DNA of 64,000 nt from Numida meleagris (Eukaryota > Chordata > Aves > Galliformes > Numididae): assembly GCF_002078875.1 (NCBI RefSeq), contig NC_034421.1:6505935-6569934 (forward strand). The letters run 5' to 3'. The translations under genes and the position numbers were made by a program. Under the pieces are notes generated by a model that ran no database searches, was not told the origin of the DNA, and saw only the letters and a program-made list of their open reading frames with translations. This document shows positions 1-12,900 of the stretch, piece after piece; positions within the stretch are counted from its first letter, which is position 1, and every line of letters begins with the position of its first letter.

Positions 1-692
1 GGAGCTGGAGACCAGCAGGGACGGGCTCATCTCCTGGTGCTGGTTTCCCTTATCTCTGCTGTCCCATCGTGCAGAGGGATGAATGCGCGGATCAGATTGT
101 TGCTTTCATAAATCTGCCCCGGGTGGGGGGAGCCAGGATGCTGCTGGGGAGAGTGCAGCAAAAGCAATTGAGACACTGCATTTGTGCACTGGTTCTTAGT
201 GTAACCCAGTTTTCCACCCTGAGTCTGGTTCCCTGCCCTGCCCCTGAGTATGCGGGGAGAAAGAAGCCCCATATAAAGGTGATGAGACTTTGCAGGGCGG
301 TTTGTACAGTGGAACTGCGCTGTTCCTCTGAGGGATGAAGTCAGGCAGGAGGATTCGGGATGCTTGGTGTGTGATGGAACAGCATGTTTGCAAGTGGAGC
401 AGAGGGGATGATGCCCAGCAGTGTGCGTGCAGGTGTCTCAGGCAGATCTGTCCCTTGGGTTGGACTGGAAGGAGTTCTCACTGTCACCACTGGCTGCAGG
501 CTGTGCCATCATGAAGGATCCCGAATCTCTGCCCTCCTCCCCTGTTGCCTATAGAAACTGCAACAAATGTGCACCCTGCAGTGAGATGGAAGCTGCGGGA
601 GAGCGCCAATGGACTGAGGGTCCTGAGATACAGCTAACCCCCGAGTGTGGGGAGTCCCTGGGCTTCTGCTCACGTCTCTTTCTCCTTTGCAG
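1..692 (+). other. NHERF2: NHERF2 intron 1, 3' end
   Basis: No coding exon is recognisable here. The stretch ends in a pyrimidine-rich tract and AG at 691-692, directly before a PDZ1 exon, so it is read as the last part of intron 1. The first coding exon, with the start codon and the front half of PDZ1, must lie upstream of the window. Open frames on both strands match no known family. Confidence 0.8.
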
Positions 693-947
693 GTGGTGCA
701 GCGCATCAAAGCGGTGGAGACAGAGACCCGCCTGCTGGTGGTGGACAAGGAGACGGATGAGTACCTGTGCAGCCTGCGCCTGACGTGCACAGAGGAGATG
801 GCGCACAGCGGGGTCCTGCTGGGCTCTGGCATCTCACCCTCCAAGTCGGTGGGCAGCGACAACGGGGAGGTGTGGAAGCCACAGCTGGAGCTGAGCGCGG
901 GCAGCCTGCAGCGGCACTCACACAGCTTCTCGCACGGCAGCAGGAAG
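693..947 (+). CDS. NHERF2: NHERF2 exon 2: end of PDZ1 and linker
   Basis: This exon carries 85 codons in phase 0, with AG at 691-692 and donor GTGAGG from 948. It starts in the last helix of PDZ1 (VVQRIKAVE), continues through the final strand ([13 protein letters not shown]) and the conserved LTCTEEMA, then runs into a Ser/Gly/His-rich interdomain linker that resembles mammalian NHERF2 only weakly. Confidence 0.92.
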
Positions 948-3900
948 GTGAGGGCAGAGCCGGTGTGGGGCTGGACAGCAGGATGCGTCCCTTTGCAAGT
1001 GTGCTTCCCATCCACAAACCTTCTGTATGTGGCTGTGGGAGCCTCAGCGTGTCCCAAAGCTGTGGGTGAGCTGCCCCGTGGCCTTGCTTGCTCTGCTGGA
1101 TGCAGCGTTGGCTGCTCCTGGAAGAGCCACAGAGAGCTGAGGAGGGCAGCCAGCCCTGGGGACAACCAGTCTGCCCTGGCTGATGTCCTTGTGCCCTTGT
1201 CCATGGGGACAGGCAGCAAAGGCTGTGGACGTGGTGAAGCTGGACTCCTGAACTCAGTTCATTTCTTCTCTGTTACTTCTAGGATGGAGGGAACAGCTGG
1301 GTCGAATGTGTTCTCAGCTTTTTGCTGAAATAGGAAGGAAACTAGCTCTTTTTCAAGTGGTCTGAGTCTGGGCTGTGATTCTGCAGTAAGCGCCTTTTAT
1401 TGGTAAACTCCTTTCCAGCAAGGAAAGAATTTGAGGTGGAAGATGTCCAGTTTCCGTGGCTGGCTCCCTGCTGGGAGGGCGGTGATGGCACAGCCTTGCA
1501 CGCGCAGATAGGCAGCGCTCAGCCCCAGCACTGCCCATGCACACACTGGGTGTGAACGTGGCAGGGAGCGAGCCAGTCCTTGTCACCACCGTGCAGCTGG
1601 CTGTCCCCACCTGAATCGCTCTGCAGCCCCGTGGTGCTGCTTACAACCAGGCTGTGCAAGGCTTTCCCTGCTCCCAAATCCAGCTTTAGCCCTTGATGCC
1701 CTCAGGAGCCCCTGTAGGCTCAAGCAAATTCTGCATGGGGATGAGGTGTAGGGCAGGCTGCAGAGTTATGTGTGGGGTTCTGCCTCCAGCCCTCCCCCCC
1801 CGCCCTCGTATGAGGCTGCTTGTGTTGGGCAGGGCTGTGCCTGTCCCAGGGCTGTGCTGGTTTAGGGGGCTGCCTTTCCTGGGGATGTCAGAGGACAGGC
1901 TGCAGGCTGTGGCGTGAAGGCATCTAAAGGGCTCTGGGTGACAATGGAAGTCAATGTCGTGGGGCTCATATCCCCCTGGAATGGTTGGTGGGACAGGAGA
2001 GGGGAACTGGGGAGAGACGGGCTGCAGTAGGAATGGCCGTGCACGGCTTCCCAGGCTGGGGGTTTCCTATCCTGTCTCTGTTCCTTTTGCTGGGTGAAAT
2101 CCAACAGTTTGTGCTGACGGGAAGTCGGGCGCAGGGAACGGGCTGGTCCTTTCCGGCCTTTGGGTTTCAGCTCCTCCAAGGAGAGGGTGGGACAGGGAGA
2201 GCTGAGCGGGCAGGGGGGTGCAGTGGGGGGAGTGCCTGGAACCCCCCCCTGCAGAGGGACTGTGGGGCTGGTGAGGGTTAGCGCATGGAGGAGCTGCTGT
2301 GTTTGAGGCTGGTGGTGCCAGAACCCGTGCTGGCATCCAGCAGATGTGCTGCCCTAACAGGGCATAGTGACCTGTGGTGGCTTTGCCTTGGGGAGAGCTC
2401 AGGATGGGGTTGTCCCAAGTTGACGTGATCCATGGGACCCTCCAGAAGCAATGACTCCTGGAGCTGCCACTCCCCCCATGGGGGTTCTCTGTGGGGCTGC
2501 CGAGCGGCTCTGAGCCCGGTGGGCGCTTGCAGTGGCTCCGCAGTTGTTTTGCTCCTGCAGCAGCTCTTTGAAGAGCTGAGAGCTGTGGGATTTCCTGTCC
2601 AAGGTCACTGCTGCACTGGGGCCACAGGTGGCTGGAGCTGCAGGACCTGGCTCAGTGCATTGCTTAGCCCTGCTTGCTTCAAGGAGGCAGCGCTCTGCGT
2701 CCTGCAGCACTCAGCCCTGCAGTGCTGGGTTCAGACGGGCTGACAGCCCTGCAGTTGTGCTCCCCTAAACCAGGTCTGGTTGGCACCAGGCATCGGGCAG
2801 TTGTTCAGTGCAGCAAGGAGAGAAATGTGGCATTAGGGATGTGGTGGAGCAGGCAGGGTGGGCACAGCTCTGCCAGCCTTCCCCCGTGCTTGTTTTAGAG
2901 CAAGAAGTGTCAGCAGCTCTGGGCAGGGAGGTTAAGGTGCGACCTGGTGTGTGGGACGCAGTGCCTCCAGCAAGCACTGTAGTGCTATGAATAATTCAGC
3001 ACCTGTTTAAAATCAGGGAGCAGGGTGGCAGGGCTGGCTGCCAGCAGCATGCGCCCAGTGGAGCACAGCACCTTTGGGACTTAGGGCTGTGGTGCCACAG
3101 GGAGCAGGGACTGCAAGGCCCCATTCTGCAGTGCTGAGCCCTGTCTGTGTCCCTTGTTGCTGGAGAAGACGCACCTGAGTGCCCAAAATCTCTTCTAGAA
3201 GAATCCTGCTGTGAATCTGAGGGGTAACTCTCCCTGCAGGCAAACAAAGCTGGCTATCCCGATGCCTCCTGCAGAGAGGTGAGATGTGACCCTGTCTCTG
3301 CAGTGCTGCTCTGTGTGCCTGCCGGGAGCTGCTGTTATTGCAAAGGTGCCTTTGGGGCAGCGCTGTTAAATGAATGCTTGGGCTGCTGGGGCAGCGGGTC
3401 GGTGTGCTGCGGTGTGTGGGCAGCCGAGGTCCAGGGCTGTGGTGTAGGGCTGGCTGTGGCTGTTGGGATCGGTGCCTCGCTGTTCTCCAGCTGTGTTTGC
3501 AGGAAAAACAAGAACAACAGCAAGGCCTCTGGGACGTGCTTGGAATGGTGCAGTTCTCCCACTGCCGTTCTCGTCACACCAAAGCATGATTTGGGGATGC
3601 AAAGGGACTGCTGTGACTGTCCTTCATCATTTGGATAGCGAGCACGTGTCTTTAATAGCTCTTGGGCGCAAGCAGCCTGTTCCCAGAGTCCTAATGCAGA
3701 GGAATTAGTGTCCGGGTGTTAAATGGGAATGCTGGGGCTGTGCTGCCTGCTGGCTTTGGCTGCATCCCTGTGGCTGAGTGATGGGCTCAGTGCTGCAGGC
3801 AGAGATCTGGTCCCATTGTCACAACCCACACGGTCTGTGTGTGGTGCAAGCAGTGTCGTGGGCAGTTGATGAGTAGAGTCCTTCAGCTCTTTATACTGGA

Positions 3901-6900
3901 AATTGTGGAGGAACCTGGCCATGCTGAGGGGATGGTGCAGCCTTAGTCTTGCTCCACAAGCCATAAACAGCAGGAAAATGGGTGACCCCTTTGGACTTGG
4001 GGCATTGCAGTGACAGCACTGCGTGCCACCAGCCCACCGCAGACCAGGAGCAGCAGGGGACCCGGGGATGGGTGTGCTGCCTCCCCAAGGAGCGCTGAGC
4101 CCTGGGGTCCTGTAGGTGTGGGCAGCACTGACATCGGGGTGGTAAATGTTTACCCTTCTGTTTGGGGTCAGGAATAAGAGCTTTGTTTCTATTGCAAACA
4201 AAACTCTGCGTTGCAACATCTCGTGCCGCCAGCTTTCTGCCGGAGTGCTGGGAGAGGAGTAACATAGCGCAGATGTTTTTGGAGAGCTTTGCCAATTCAG
4301 TTGAGGCCCAAAATTTAGGGCTTGTAGAATAACCACAGAGATGTAATAAAGCCTGACATGAGCAGAAGTGTCTGCAGTAATTATGAACTTTGAAGGAAAA
4401 AAAAAAAACAAACAAAACTTAATTTAAGCCATGCACTTACTTAAAGCACTTCCCTGCAGCATCCCGTGCTGCTCGGTCCCGGTGGCTGAGAGCAGAGGGG
4501 ACAGCAGGACCTGTCCCTGGTTCCCCTTCCTAGGGCAGGTGAAGAATCAGGTAAGCCCCCCAGCATGGAGCAGAGGAGCTGCAGCTGCATCTCAGCCATG
4601 TTCCCTGCTCTTCCTGCAGCATCTTTCTGTGGACACCGTAGCAGCTGCAGCTTTATTTCTGCTTGAGTTTGCTTTAGGCTGCAGCAGAGTCCCAGGCTGG
4701 CATGGTGCAGGGATGCAGCCTGGCAGCAGGAACACCCCCTTTACAAGCACCAACCTTACCAAGCCATTTCTGCACTGGAGCTGCTGAATCGGCAATGCAC
4801 TTTGTAGCTTGGGTCACTGCTCTGCTGTGTGCTGTGTGTTTGGGATGGAGTGCAGTGCCCTATGCCCTTGCTGGAAAAGGGGAAATGGCTGCAAGGAGCC
4901 TGGGGGCAGCACTCTGGGGAGCTGGAGCTCAGCCCGAGGAGCTGAGGCTGGGCTTGCTTTTGGGATTAGCATGTTAATCCAGTCCCAGAGGCAGAGCTGG
5001 CGTGTGGGGAAGCCGGCAGCTCTCTGCTGGCGCTGACCCCGCTGCATTATTGATGGAGCTGTGCTCGCCGGCATCGTGTGTCGCTTGATGTGGGAGCAGC
5101 TCCAGCTCACAGCGATGTGGGGATTGGGGAAATGCACACAAATCGCCGTTTTTCAGACCGTTGCCCTTCCTGAACACCCAGAAAGGTGGTGCTCAGTGAA
5201 AAGGAGGGGGATGAAACCTGTGTTTTTGCAGAGCGTACCTTCCCAGGAGCACAGGGGACTTCCAGGAGCAGGATGCATTCCTGCAGCAATCTGTAGTGCA
5301 GCACTGTGCAGGCGGCTGAGGGCCATTTGGGTCTGTACAGTTTGGGGGCTCTGCCCCAGTGCCTCACTAGGGACAGGAGCATTCCCATCCTTGTTCCTGT
5401 GAATCTTCTCTGCTCTCCCCTTGAGCATCAGCAATGCTCTGACTTCTGACTTGACTTGTTCTGCTGTCAGCTTGAGGCTGGCATTGTGGCATGTGGGTTG
5501 TGCTGGAACCTCAGGTTGTGATGATCCCACAGAGGAGAAGAGTGCATTGGGCATTGCTGCAGCACTGGGGGAAGGGGCTCTGCAGGGCAGTGGGTGCAGT
5601 GTGCAGCTCGCTGGGGGGGGATTTTCATGTTGGGTGGTGCAGGAAGCCCATCCCCGGAGGAGAGCATCCACCCCACGGCCGAAACTTCCTCCGCGGGATA
5701 TTTTTAGTGAAAGACAAAAGCGAGTGGAAGGGAGCGAGAGGCAGATAGCGCCGGGAGGAGCTGCGCCCTGCCAGGAGCCTTTGTTCCTGGGGCTGTGTGC
5801 TCCCAAGGGGACAGAGGGGTCAGCCCTGGGGACTTGCGTGGGGACAGCAGTGCGGGTGGGTGAGTGCATCCTGAAGCGGTGACACTGCTGACACCAGGAG
5901 ATGTGAGCCTGCTGCATCCCATGGGTCCTGCGTTCTACCATCCCTCCCATCTGCATCCCTGGGTAACTGAAGGCTTTCCTTCAAAACGTTTTAAAATAAT
6001 CCAAATATCCAATGAGAGCAGCTCAGAGCGCAGCGTGCTCCAGCACAGCCAGCCCCGGCCCCTCTTGCTTGCAGGGATGCTCTGAGCAGCTTGCTTTAAT
6101 AACAGCCCGCTCCCCGCCAGCCTCTCAGAGGTTCTGTTCAATAGTGTGATTATTAAATGGTTTCCAATAAATTCAAATCCTTCTGGCAGGAGCTGGGCCT
6201 TCTGCATGCACCTTGGCAGTAGTGCTGTGTCTGCGCTGTGCCTGCTGTGTCCCTGTGAGCGGTTTCGGGCTGGGGTTGTGGTCCCATCGTGGTGCAGGGG
6301 CTGTGGCTCCTGGGGGTGGCACATGGATGCCACGAGCTGTGGGGCTGGAAATCAGCGGGGCAGACTTGATTCATGTATTAATTTTGCAAGATGCTGCTTG
6401 TGATGAGGTTTTTATGTGCAAAGATGTCTGTTTTGTAAGTGCTTTGATTTCTAATGTGCTCAACACTTCGGAGCTCTGCAGTTTGATCACCTTAAAACCA
6501 CACTGCTTTTGTGCTGTGTTGCTTATTTGCAAGAACCCCAATGAGCTGTGGGGACTGCACAGTCCCATTGTCCCTCCAGCACTGTCCCTGGTGCCCAGCA
6601 GCGTGTGCCTGGCTCCTGTGCTGGTGCTGCTGTGGGCGATGCTCTGAGCACATCCCTGCTCTGTGTTGGTGCAAGGGACTGGAGATTCGCTGTGACCGAG
6701 GGCGGCAGCAGGCGCGGGGGAAGGTGCCAGGGTGACATCAGTGCTTGTGGGGAGTGGAAACACATGGAGCAAACGTGCAGTGTACGGCGGCTTTGCAGCA
6801 CGCGTTCCTGGGCTGGAGGGGGCTGCAGCTTCCAGCTGTTGGGTGGGCAGGCTGCTTCCCGATGAGGTTTTGAAGAGCTCTGTTTTAATCTGCAGGGCAA

Positions 6901-9900
6901 CATCCCTGCACAGATTGGAGCTGTCACAGCACACAAGTGAGATGCAACAGCTGTGTCATCGCCTCTCAGTGCGTTTTGTTCTGCTCTTTGGCTGGGGAGA
7001 CCAAGACTGAGTGGTTCAGTGATTCTCCCAATGTTACAGGAGAGCTCAGCACATTAAACTCAAGTCCAGTTTTGGCTCCCAGCGCTTGGCTCTGTCTCTC
7101 GGCATGGAACTTTTACAGGCGGCGGCCTCCAGAGGCTCCAGGTTGGGAAATAAGAGAGAGAACTAAACTCTTAATCAACACAGGGCTTCTCCTGGTCCAC
7201 AGGTTTCTATGCATAAGGAATTAAAACCTGAGTTGTAGACATGATTATTTCTGGCAAGATCCATATTGTAATTTAATTTCACTGCTGGTCTTGCCTGCAC
7301 CCCTGAGTGTTTTGGTTCCACTGCTGCGTGCGCTTGAGCCGTTGCCAGACTTGGAGCTGGGTTTTTGGCCAAGCGTCTCTTTTCCCACTAAAGCCGTGCA
7401 CGAGTCTGTTACGGGGTGAGTGCAGAGATTCATTAGCAATGAGTCTTGAAAGCTAAGCTCAGAGCAGCGGAACCAGTAGGGGAAAGGCCATTCCCTATGG
7501 GTATGGGTGCCCCAGCAGCATGTGGGGTGGCTTTCTGTGCTCTTCCCCTCTGTTGGGACATGGCACTGAGCTGTGCCGTGTGCTCCCCAACGTGCTGGAG
7601 TGGCAGATGGAGGGAATGGGGCAGGGGTGCATTGCTGGGGTTGTGACGCAGACCCTCAGTGCTGCCAATCCCGTTAAGTGCAGCCCCTTTCCCTGCAGGA
7701 GTCCCTGTGGCGTTATGTCACTAAACCTGCTTAGGGATTTACAGGGCCTAATCCCCTTGAAGAAATGAGCGGCACAAAGGGCAGCGGGTGGGCTAATCCC
7801 TGCTCACTGCCCCGTGGGTTGACCTCCTGCCCTGTGTATTCCTTGGGATGGGGGCTGTGTCACTTCCCCAAGTGCCTGATTGGTCTCATGGGGCTTTGGC
7901 TGCTCCTGCCGTGCGTGGCACTCAGACTCAGCTCTCCCCATCCCTGCTGTCTGAGCATCCCTTGTGAGCATCCAAAGAGCATCCCAGGTAAAGCGGTTAA
8001 TTCTGGCCCTGTGGTTGCTCACGGTTAGCGGGATTTAATTAAGACAAGCCCTAATTAGTACTAAGAAGGATGAATAGTGCTTTGCCTAGAAAAGCACCCT
8101 GCTCTTGCCTGGAAGCTGTTTATGAGCACAGGGCTTGCATTGATATGGGGGCTGAGTGTGCCCTGGGGATGGGATGTATGTATGGTATGCATGAGGGGCA
8201 TCCCGAAGGCAGGAATAAAAGCTGCCCAGCGGCTCCTGAGCATCCCTGGCACCCTGAGATTTCTCTGCCAGCCCAGGCCATGCCCAGAGGGGCTGCTTTT
8301 GGTGCTCCCTTTTCTGTTTTGTGCTTCCCACAGAAGCAGCCTGCTGCAGGGGGGATTCAGAAAGGGGAGATGGTGTCAGCTGAGCACTGGGCCGCTGGGA
8401 GCCGTGCGCTCACCTCCCCGTGGTTATCAGTGCCTGCAGCCGGGGCCCAGTACTGGCACCAGTGGTTATCGAGGCTCCTTGTGCCTGTGCTGCACGTGCC
8501 CAGCATGCAGGGCTGTGCCACAGCCACCCTTTATCTGCCCCAGCATGGCCGCCTCGGTGGAGATAAACGCTCGGCGCCCTGCAGCCGTAAAGGCAATTGC
8601 TAAGGTCCCTTCCACCCCCAGCCCTTCTGCAGAAGCAGTCATTTGGAGCTGGGTTTAAAATGTGGGTTTGGAGTGGAGCAGTGCAGCTGTATGGGAAGTA
8701 GCTCTGTTCCCCGTTGTGTTAGTTCTCAGTTCAGCCCCGTGCTCTCCCAATGCTGGTGACAGCTCCATCCCTTCGCAGTAGTCACTGCAGATGAGGTTGG
8801 GTTACGGACGTGGGGGAGAGGCTCTGTCAGAGCCGTGGGATGTGGGTGGTGTGCCCAGATCTGCTGTGGGCAGGTTTGGTGCAAAAGCCGTGAGCTGTGG
8901 GGCTTGGGGAGGAGGGGATAGTTAGTGGGACATGCTGAAGGCCAGGGGCGAGGTGCCTCATTCCATGGGAGCTGCACCCCTGGATCTTTTATTGCATGGT
9001 TTTTAAATCAAAAAAGCCTTCCACTGAGCTAACCCCCGGCATGGGTGCTGCAGCACTGCCTTTACTTTCATTCTAAGGAATGCAGAGGATGTAGGGAGCC
9101 CTCCCCCCGCCCCGTTTCCTCCAGCGAGCCGTGCCGCCTGGCCAAGACAAATATTGGTGGTAAACTATTGAACTTCCCCGGTGCTCACAGAGCAGCGCCT
9201 GTTCCCTCACTCCATGCATGGGGCTGGGCACTGGGGCTGTGGGGTGGGCACCGGGTATGGAGTGTGCTGCAGACAGCACCCATGGCCATGCCTTTGGCTT
9301 TACCCTAGGGCTAGGGAAGGCTGCATGGGGTCAGCAGGGATGGGAGCCCTGGGCCTTGCCCTGGGCCTTGCCCTGTGCCATGCTTTGCAGGCGGTGGCGT
9401 TCAGCAGTGAGTGGCCTCACAGTGCTCATTGCATGGTATGAGCCCCTTCAGCATCACATGGGAGCTCTGCCATCCCCAGGAGGGTTTTCCTGAGTGGTTG
9501 TGGTCACTGCAGGGCACATGCCCACTGTAGGGCTGGGGGCATCATGGTGACACCCAGTGCTCCCTCCATGCAGTGGGATTCCTGCTAATGACCAGGATTA
9601 TTAAAGGCAGTTAATGGGGTCAGCATTAATGAATGATGTGGTGATTGCTCCAGGCTTGGCCTTGGTGAGAAGCTGGGCAGTCCACAGGGCAGCTGATACA
9701 GTGAAGTTGGTGCTTTTATGGGGGTGGCTCTGGTAAGAGCTGCTGTCCTGACCCCACTATTGGCAATTGCAGCCCATGTGTGGGATGTGCTGGAGCTCTG
9801 CCCTGCGGGGAGGAAGGTCTGTGCTCCATTGCCTGTGCTTGGGGAGGTGCTGGGGGCACGGAGATGTAGTGGCAGTGGGGCTTTGGGACAGAGAGGGGTT

Positions 9901-12900
9901 TATGGTGGGTGTGGGAAGGATGTGGGAAAGACATATTCCCCCTTCCCTCAGCCCAGCACAGTGCAACCACTGCTTCTTGCCTTCCTCCTACCCACAGACG
10001 CAGCTCTCTTGGCTCTGCTGGGTTGCTGGAATGTCGATCCCATGTTTTTCTGTGTGGATGAATTCTCAGCCCACAAGGTCTTGCATTACTGCCCTGTTAT
10101 CCTATATATTCCCCTCTGGAGCAGGGAGCTCACGGGCTTCCCGGCTGTGCGTTTCCTTGGCAGATGGTGCTGGAAAAGTTTCTCTCTCTGAAAGCAAACA
10201 CATGCACGTGGCGTTTTCTGTTCCTCTCTCCTGCCCCCTCCATTTTTCCTCCACCACTGGGTCCAGCTGCTCCCTGCCAAGCACGTGCTGCTGCGCCCGC
10301 CCCGTCTGGTGGGAATGCATGTGCTGGGGGAGAGGGGTTCCCTCAGTGTCCGAATCTGCTCTAAAGCCAGCCAAGGGGGAGGGAAAAAGGCTGCATCTTA
10401 CAGTGTCTTGCTGGGAAATTCCCCAGCTAGCAAGGATTCCTGAGAAATGACACAGATTGCAGCGCTTGGCACTTGTATCAGCAGGGCTGGGCTGAGCGCG
10501 TGGCACGTGGCGAGGATGGGGTGCCCAGCATGGGGTAGCTGTGTTGCCCTGGAGTCCTTGTCTAGTGTGTCCCCACTGGGGACATGTGGCTATCACCAGG
10601 GGATGCTGCCTGGGGCACCCCACTGCATGCCCTGTGCTATGTGGGGATTTGTTGTGCTGCAGAGCTGCGCTGGGGAGCATGGAGAGAAGTGAATCCAGGC
10701 TTAACCCCGCTCCTTAGGGCATCAGCACCCGGTGAGGCCACACTCTTGTTTCTTTGGCAGCAAGTTACTGGGAGGTGACGCGTGGGTGGGAGGCAGGCTG
10801 CCAGCAGGATGCTCTCCCCATCATTCTCCCTGATGCGAGATGCCCATGGGGTGCCTGAGTCTGGCAGCACTGTTACTGCAGGGCTGGGGCTCTATCGCTG
10901 CTCCTGCCCTTTGCATCCTGCTCGTGTTCCCTCCTGCTTGGTGCTTTCTGAGGGTACCAACCTCCTGTGGTGTCTCAGGGGCTGCGGCCAGGACTCAGCT
11001 CTGTGTCACAGCACGGTGCAGCTTAGTGGGCGCCCTGGTGCCGTAGAGCATGTCTTGGGGAGGGCGATGCGCGGTGTGGTGCTGATCTTAATGAGGTGCC
11101 TGCTGCTTTTGAGGAAGCTCAGCATCTTGGCACGGCCTCTGCTCTCGAGAGCTGGCAGGGTCAGGGCTGGCAGGCACGGGGAGCGTTATCTTACAGCAAC
11201 ATGCAGCCCTATGCAGCTGAGGCTTAGGGGCTTTGTGCTGAACCAGGGTGCTCATGCTGCACATGTGTGTGTCCTGCTGCCTGGAGCAGTACATGGCTCA
11301 TCCCATCCTTGCAGGGCTGTGCCTGAGGGCAGAGCAGGACCAGGTGAGGGACAAATCTGCTTGGGGGCTATGTGACTGGGTGCTGAGCCTGATGTCAGTC
11401 CCCATATGCAATTGGATGGGGATGGTGCTGTCACCACTTCGACCTTAGTGCTTTCTCTACTGCAGCAGACCTGATAGGAGCTGAGACCTCACTCACCAAA
11501 AATATCCAAATTCCACTATCAGCTGCAGCTTGGCTGTAGGTCCTGCCGAGTACCCGGGTTGGATGCTTTCCACTGCTAATTGGAATCACTTTGCTGTCTG
11601 TGAGCCTGCCTGCAATGCTCGTTTGCTCCCTTTGTGCTGCGCGTGTGGCAGCATCCAGCCGGCGCTGTGCCTTGTGCGTGCTTAGCGCTGTCGGAACCGC
11701 GTTCCTCGAGCACCTGCCTGCTGCAGGGCTGCTTGCAGGAGGAGTGCTAATGAAGAAAACAGTGCAAATCTCTACAAAGACTTTTGCCCTTAAAAAAAAA
11801 AAATATATATACATATATATATTTGGTGCTTCTATCGCTCCAACCCAGCTGGCGCAATTGAGATAATTGAAGCGATTTGAATAATGGAAGCAATTGCGAT
11901 ACTTTGCAGAAGCCCAGCTCATGTTTGGTGCTGGCAGCGGTGGTGTGCAGTGCTTTGGGGCAGCGGTGACAAAGCTGTGGGGCTGGCAGGGATGGGGACA
12001 CCACTTCCTGGGACACCACTTCCTTGTCTCCTCCTCTTTGAGATGCACGGTGGCAGAGATGCCCAGGCTATGTGGTGGCAGCTGGCAGAGTTGGGACATT
12101 TTTAGGTCTCTGTCTATTTGCCCTCAGCACTGCTCGGAGCCAGGGGGCTATGCTTTTGGGTGCCATTAGCACTGCTAAAACCATTACTTATTGTTCCTTT
12201 GGCACTTTGCTCCTTCCAGTTGATGTTTGTCCTCTGGGGAACACTCAGAACTTTCTCCTGGCTGCAGTGACGTGCTGGTGTGGGGAGGATGCTTTAAGGA
12301 AAGGGGCTGTAGAGCAGCTGTCATCAGCTGCCGGGTCTGTGTTGCAGAAGGAAGTGAGGTTTTCACTCCTGGTGACTGTCTGCACCAGGACACCTTGGGT
12401 GATGAGCAGGGTGGTAATTAGGGCTGTGGCTGTATAAAAATGGCAGCAGTATGATTACTGTGTGGAGGCTGAGCTGCTCCTGCCCTGGGGTTATTCCTGG
12501 CCTGGGGGAGGGCAGCAGGCTCCTGGCTGAAAAACCTTTCAATTAGAGCCACTAAACTGAACCTTGTGGCTGTGGCACCTCTGGGTGCTGGAAATGCCAC
12601 TTCCCTCCCCAAAGCCTTCCCGAGCAGCCCACACATCCCAGCTCCTCCCCGGCACCACGAGGAGGGAACATCTGCTGCGCTTCATGAGACTGACATCCCC
12701 CCAGCCCTCCCCTCCTCCCCCACGTTATTTATAGCTTTCCACCAACATCTGGAGCTGTGTTTGGCTCTGGCTGCCTCCAGGGCTGTGGGATGGAGTTGGG
12801 CGAAACATGTGGCTGCAGGGAGCTCCCAGCACCCAGGGTTAGATCTGGGGCTGTCAGAGGGTTCAGGGAGCCCTGCGGCATCCTGCCTTCGTGCTTCCCA

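Noticed and set aside
509..1219. Long minus-strand open frame (236 codons) over NHERF2 exon 2
   Set aside because: It lies antisense to a confirmed PDZ exon in GC-rich DNA, has no recognisable domain, and is Cys/Ser/Pro/Arg-rich as shadow frames usually are.
3719..4411. Minus-strand open frame of 230 codons
   Set aside because: It starts in an A-run (MFFFFPSK) and shows no domain or conserved composition, so it is treated as chance.
5153..5956. Minus-strand open frame of 267 codons in NHERF2 intron 2
   Set aside because: Its length is explained by high GC content. There is no domain, no splice partner and no family resemblance.
11790..11822. A-run followed by AT dinucleotides as a possible retroposon tail
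   Set aside because: No source gene sequence or target-site duplication is visible, so it is left as simple repeat.
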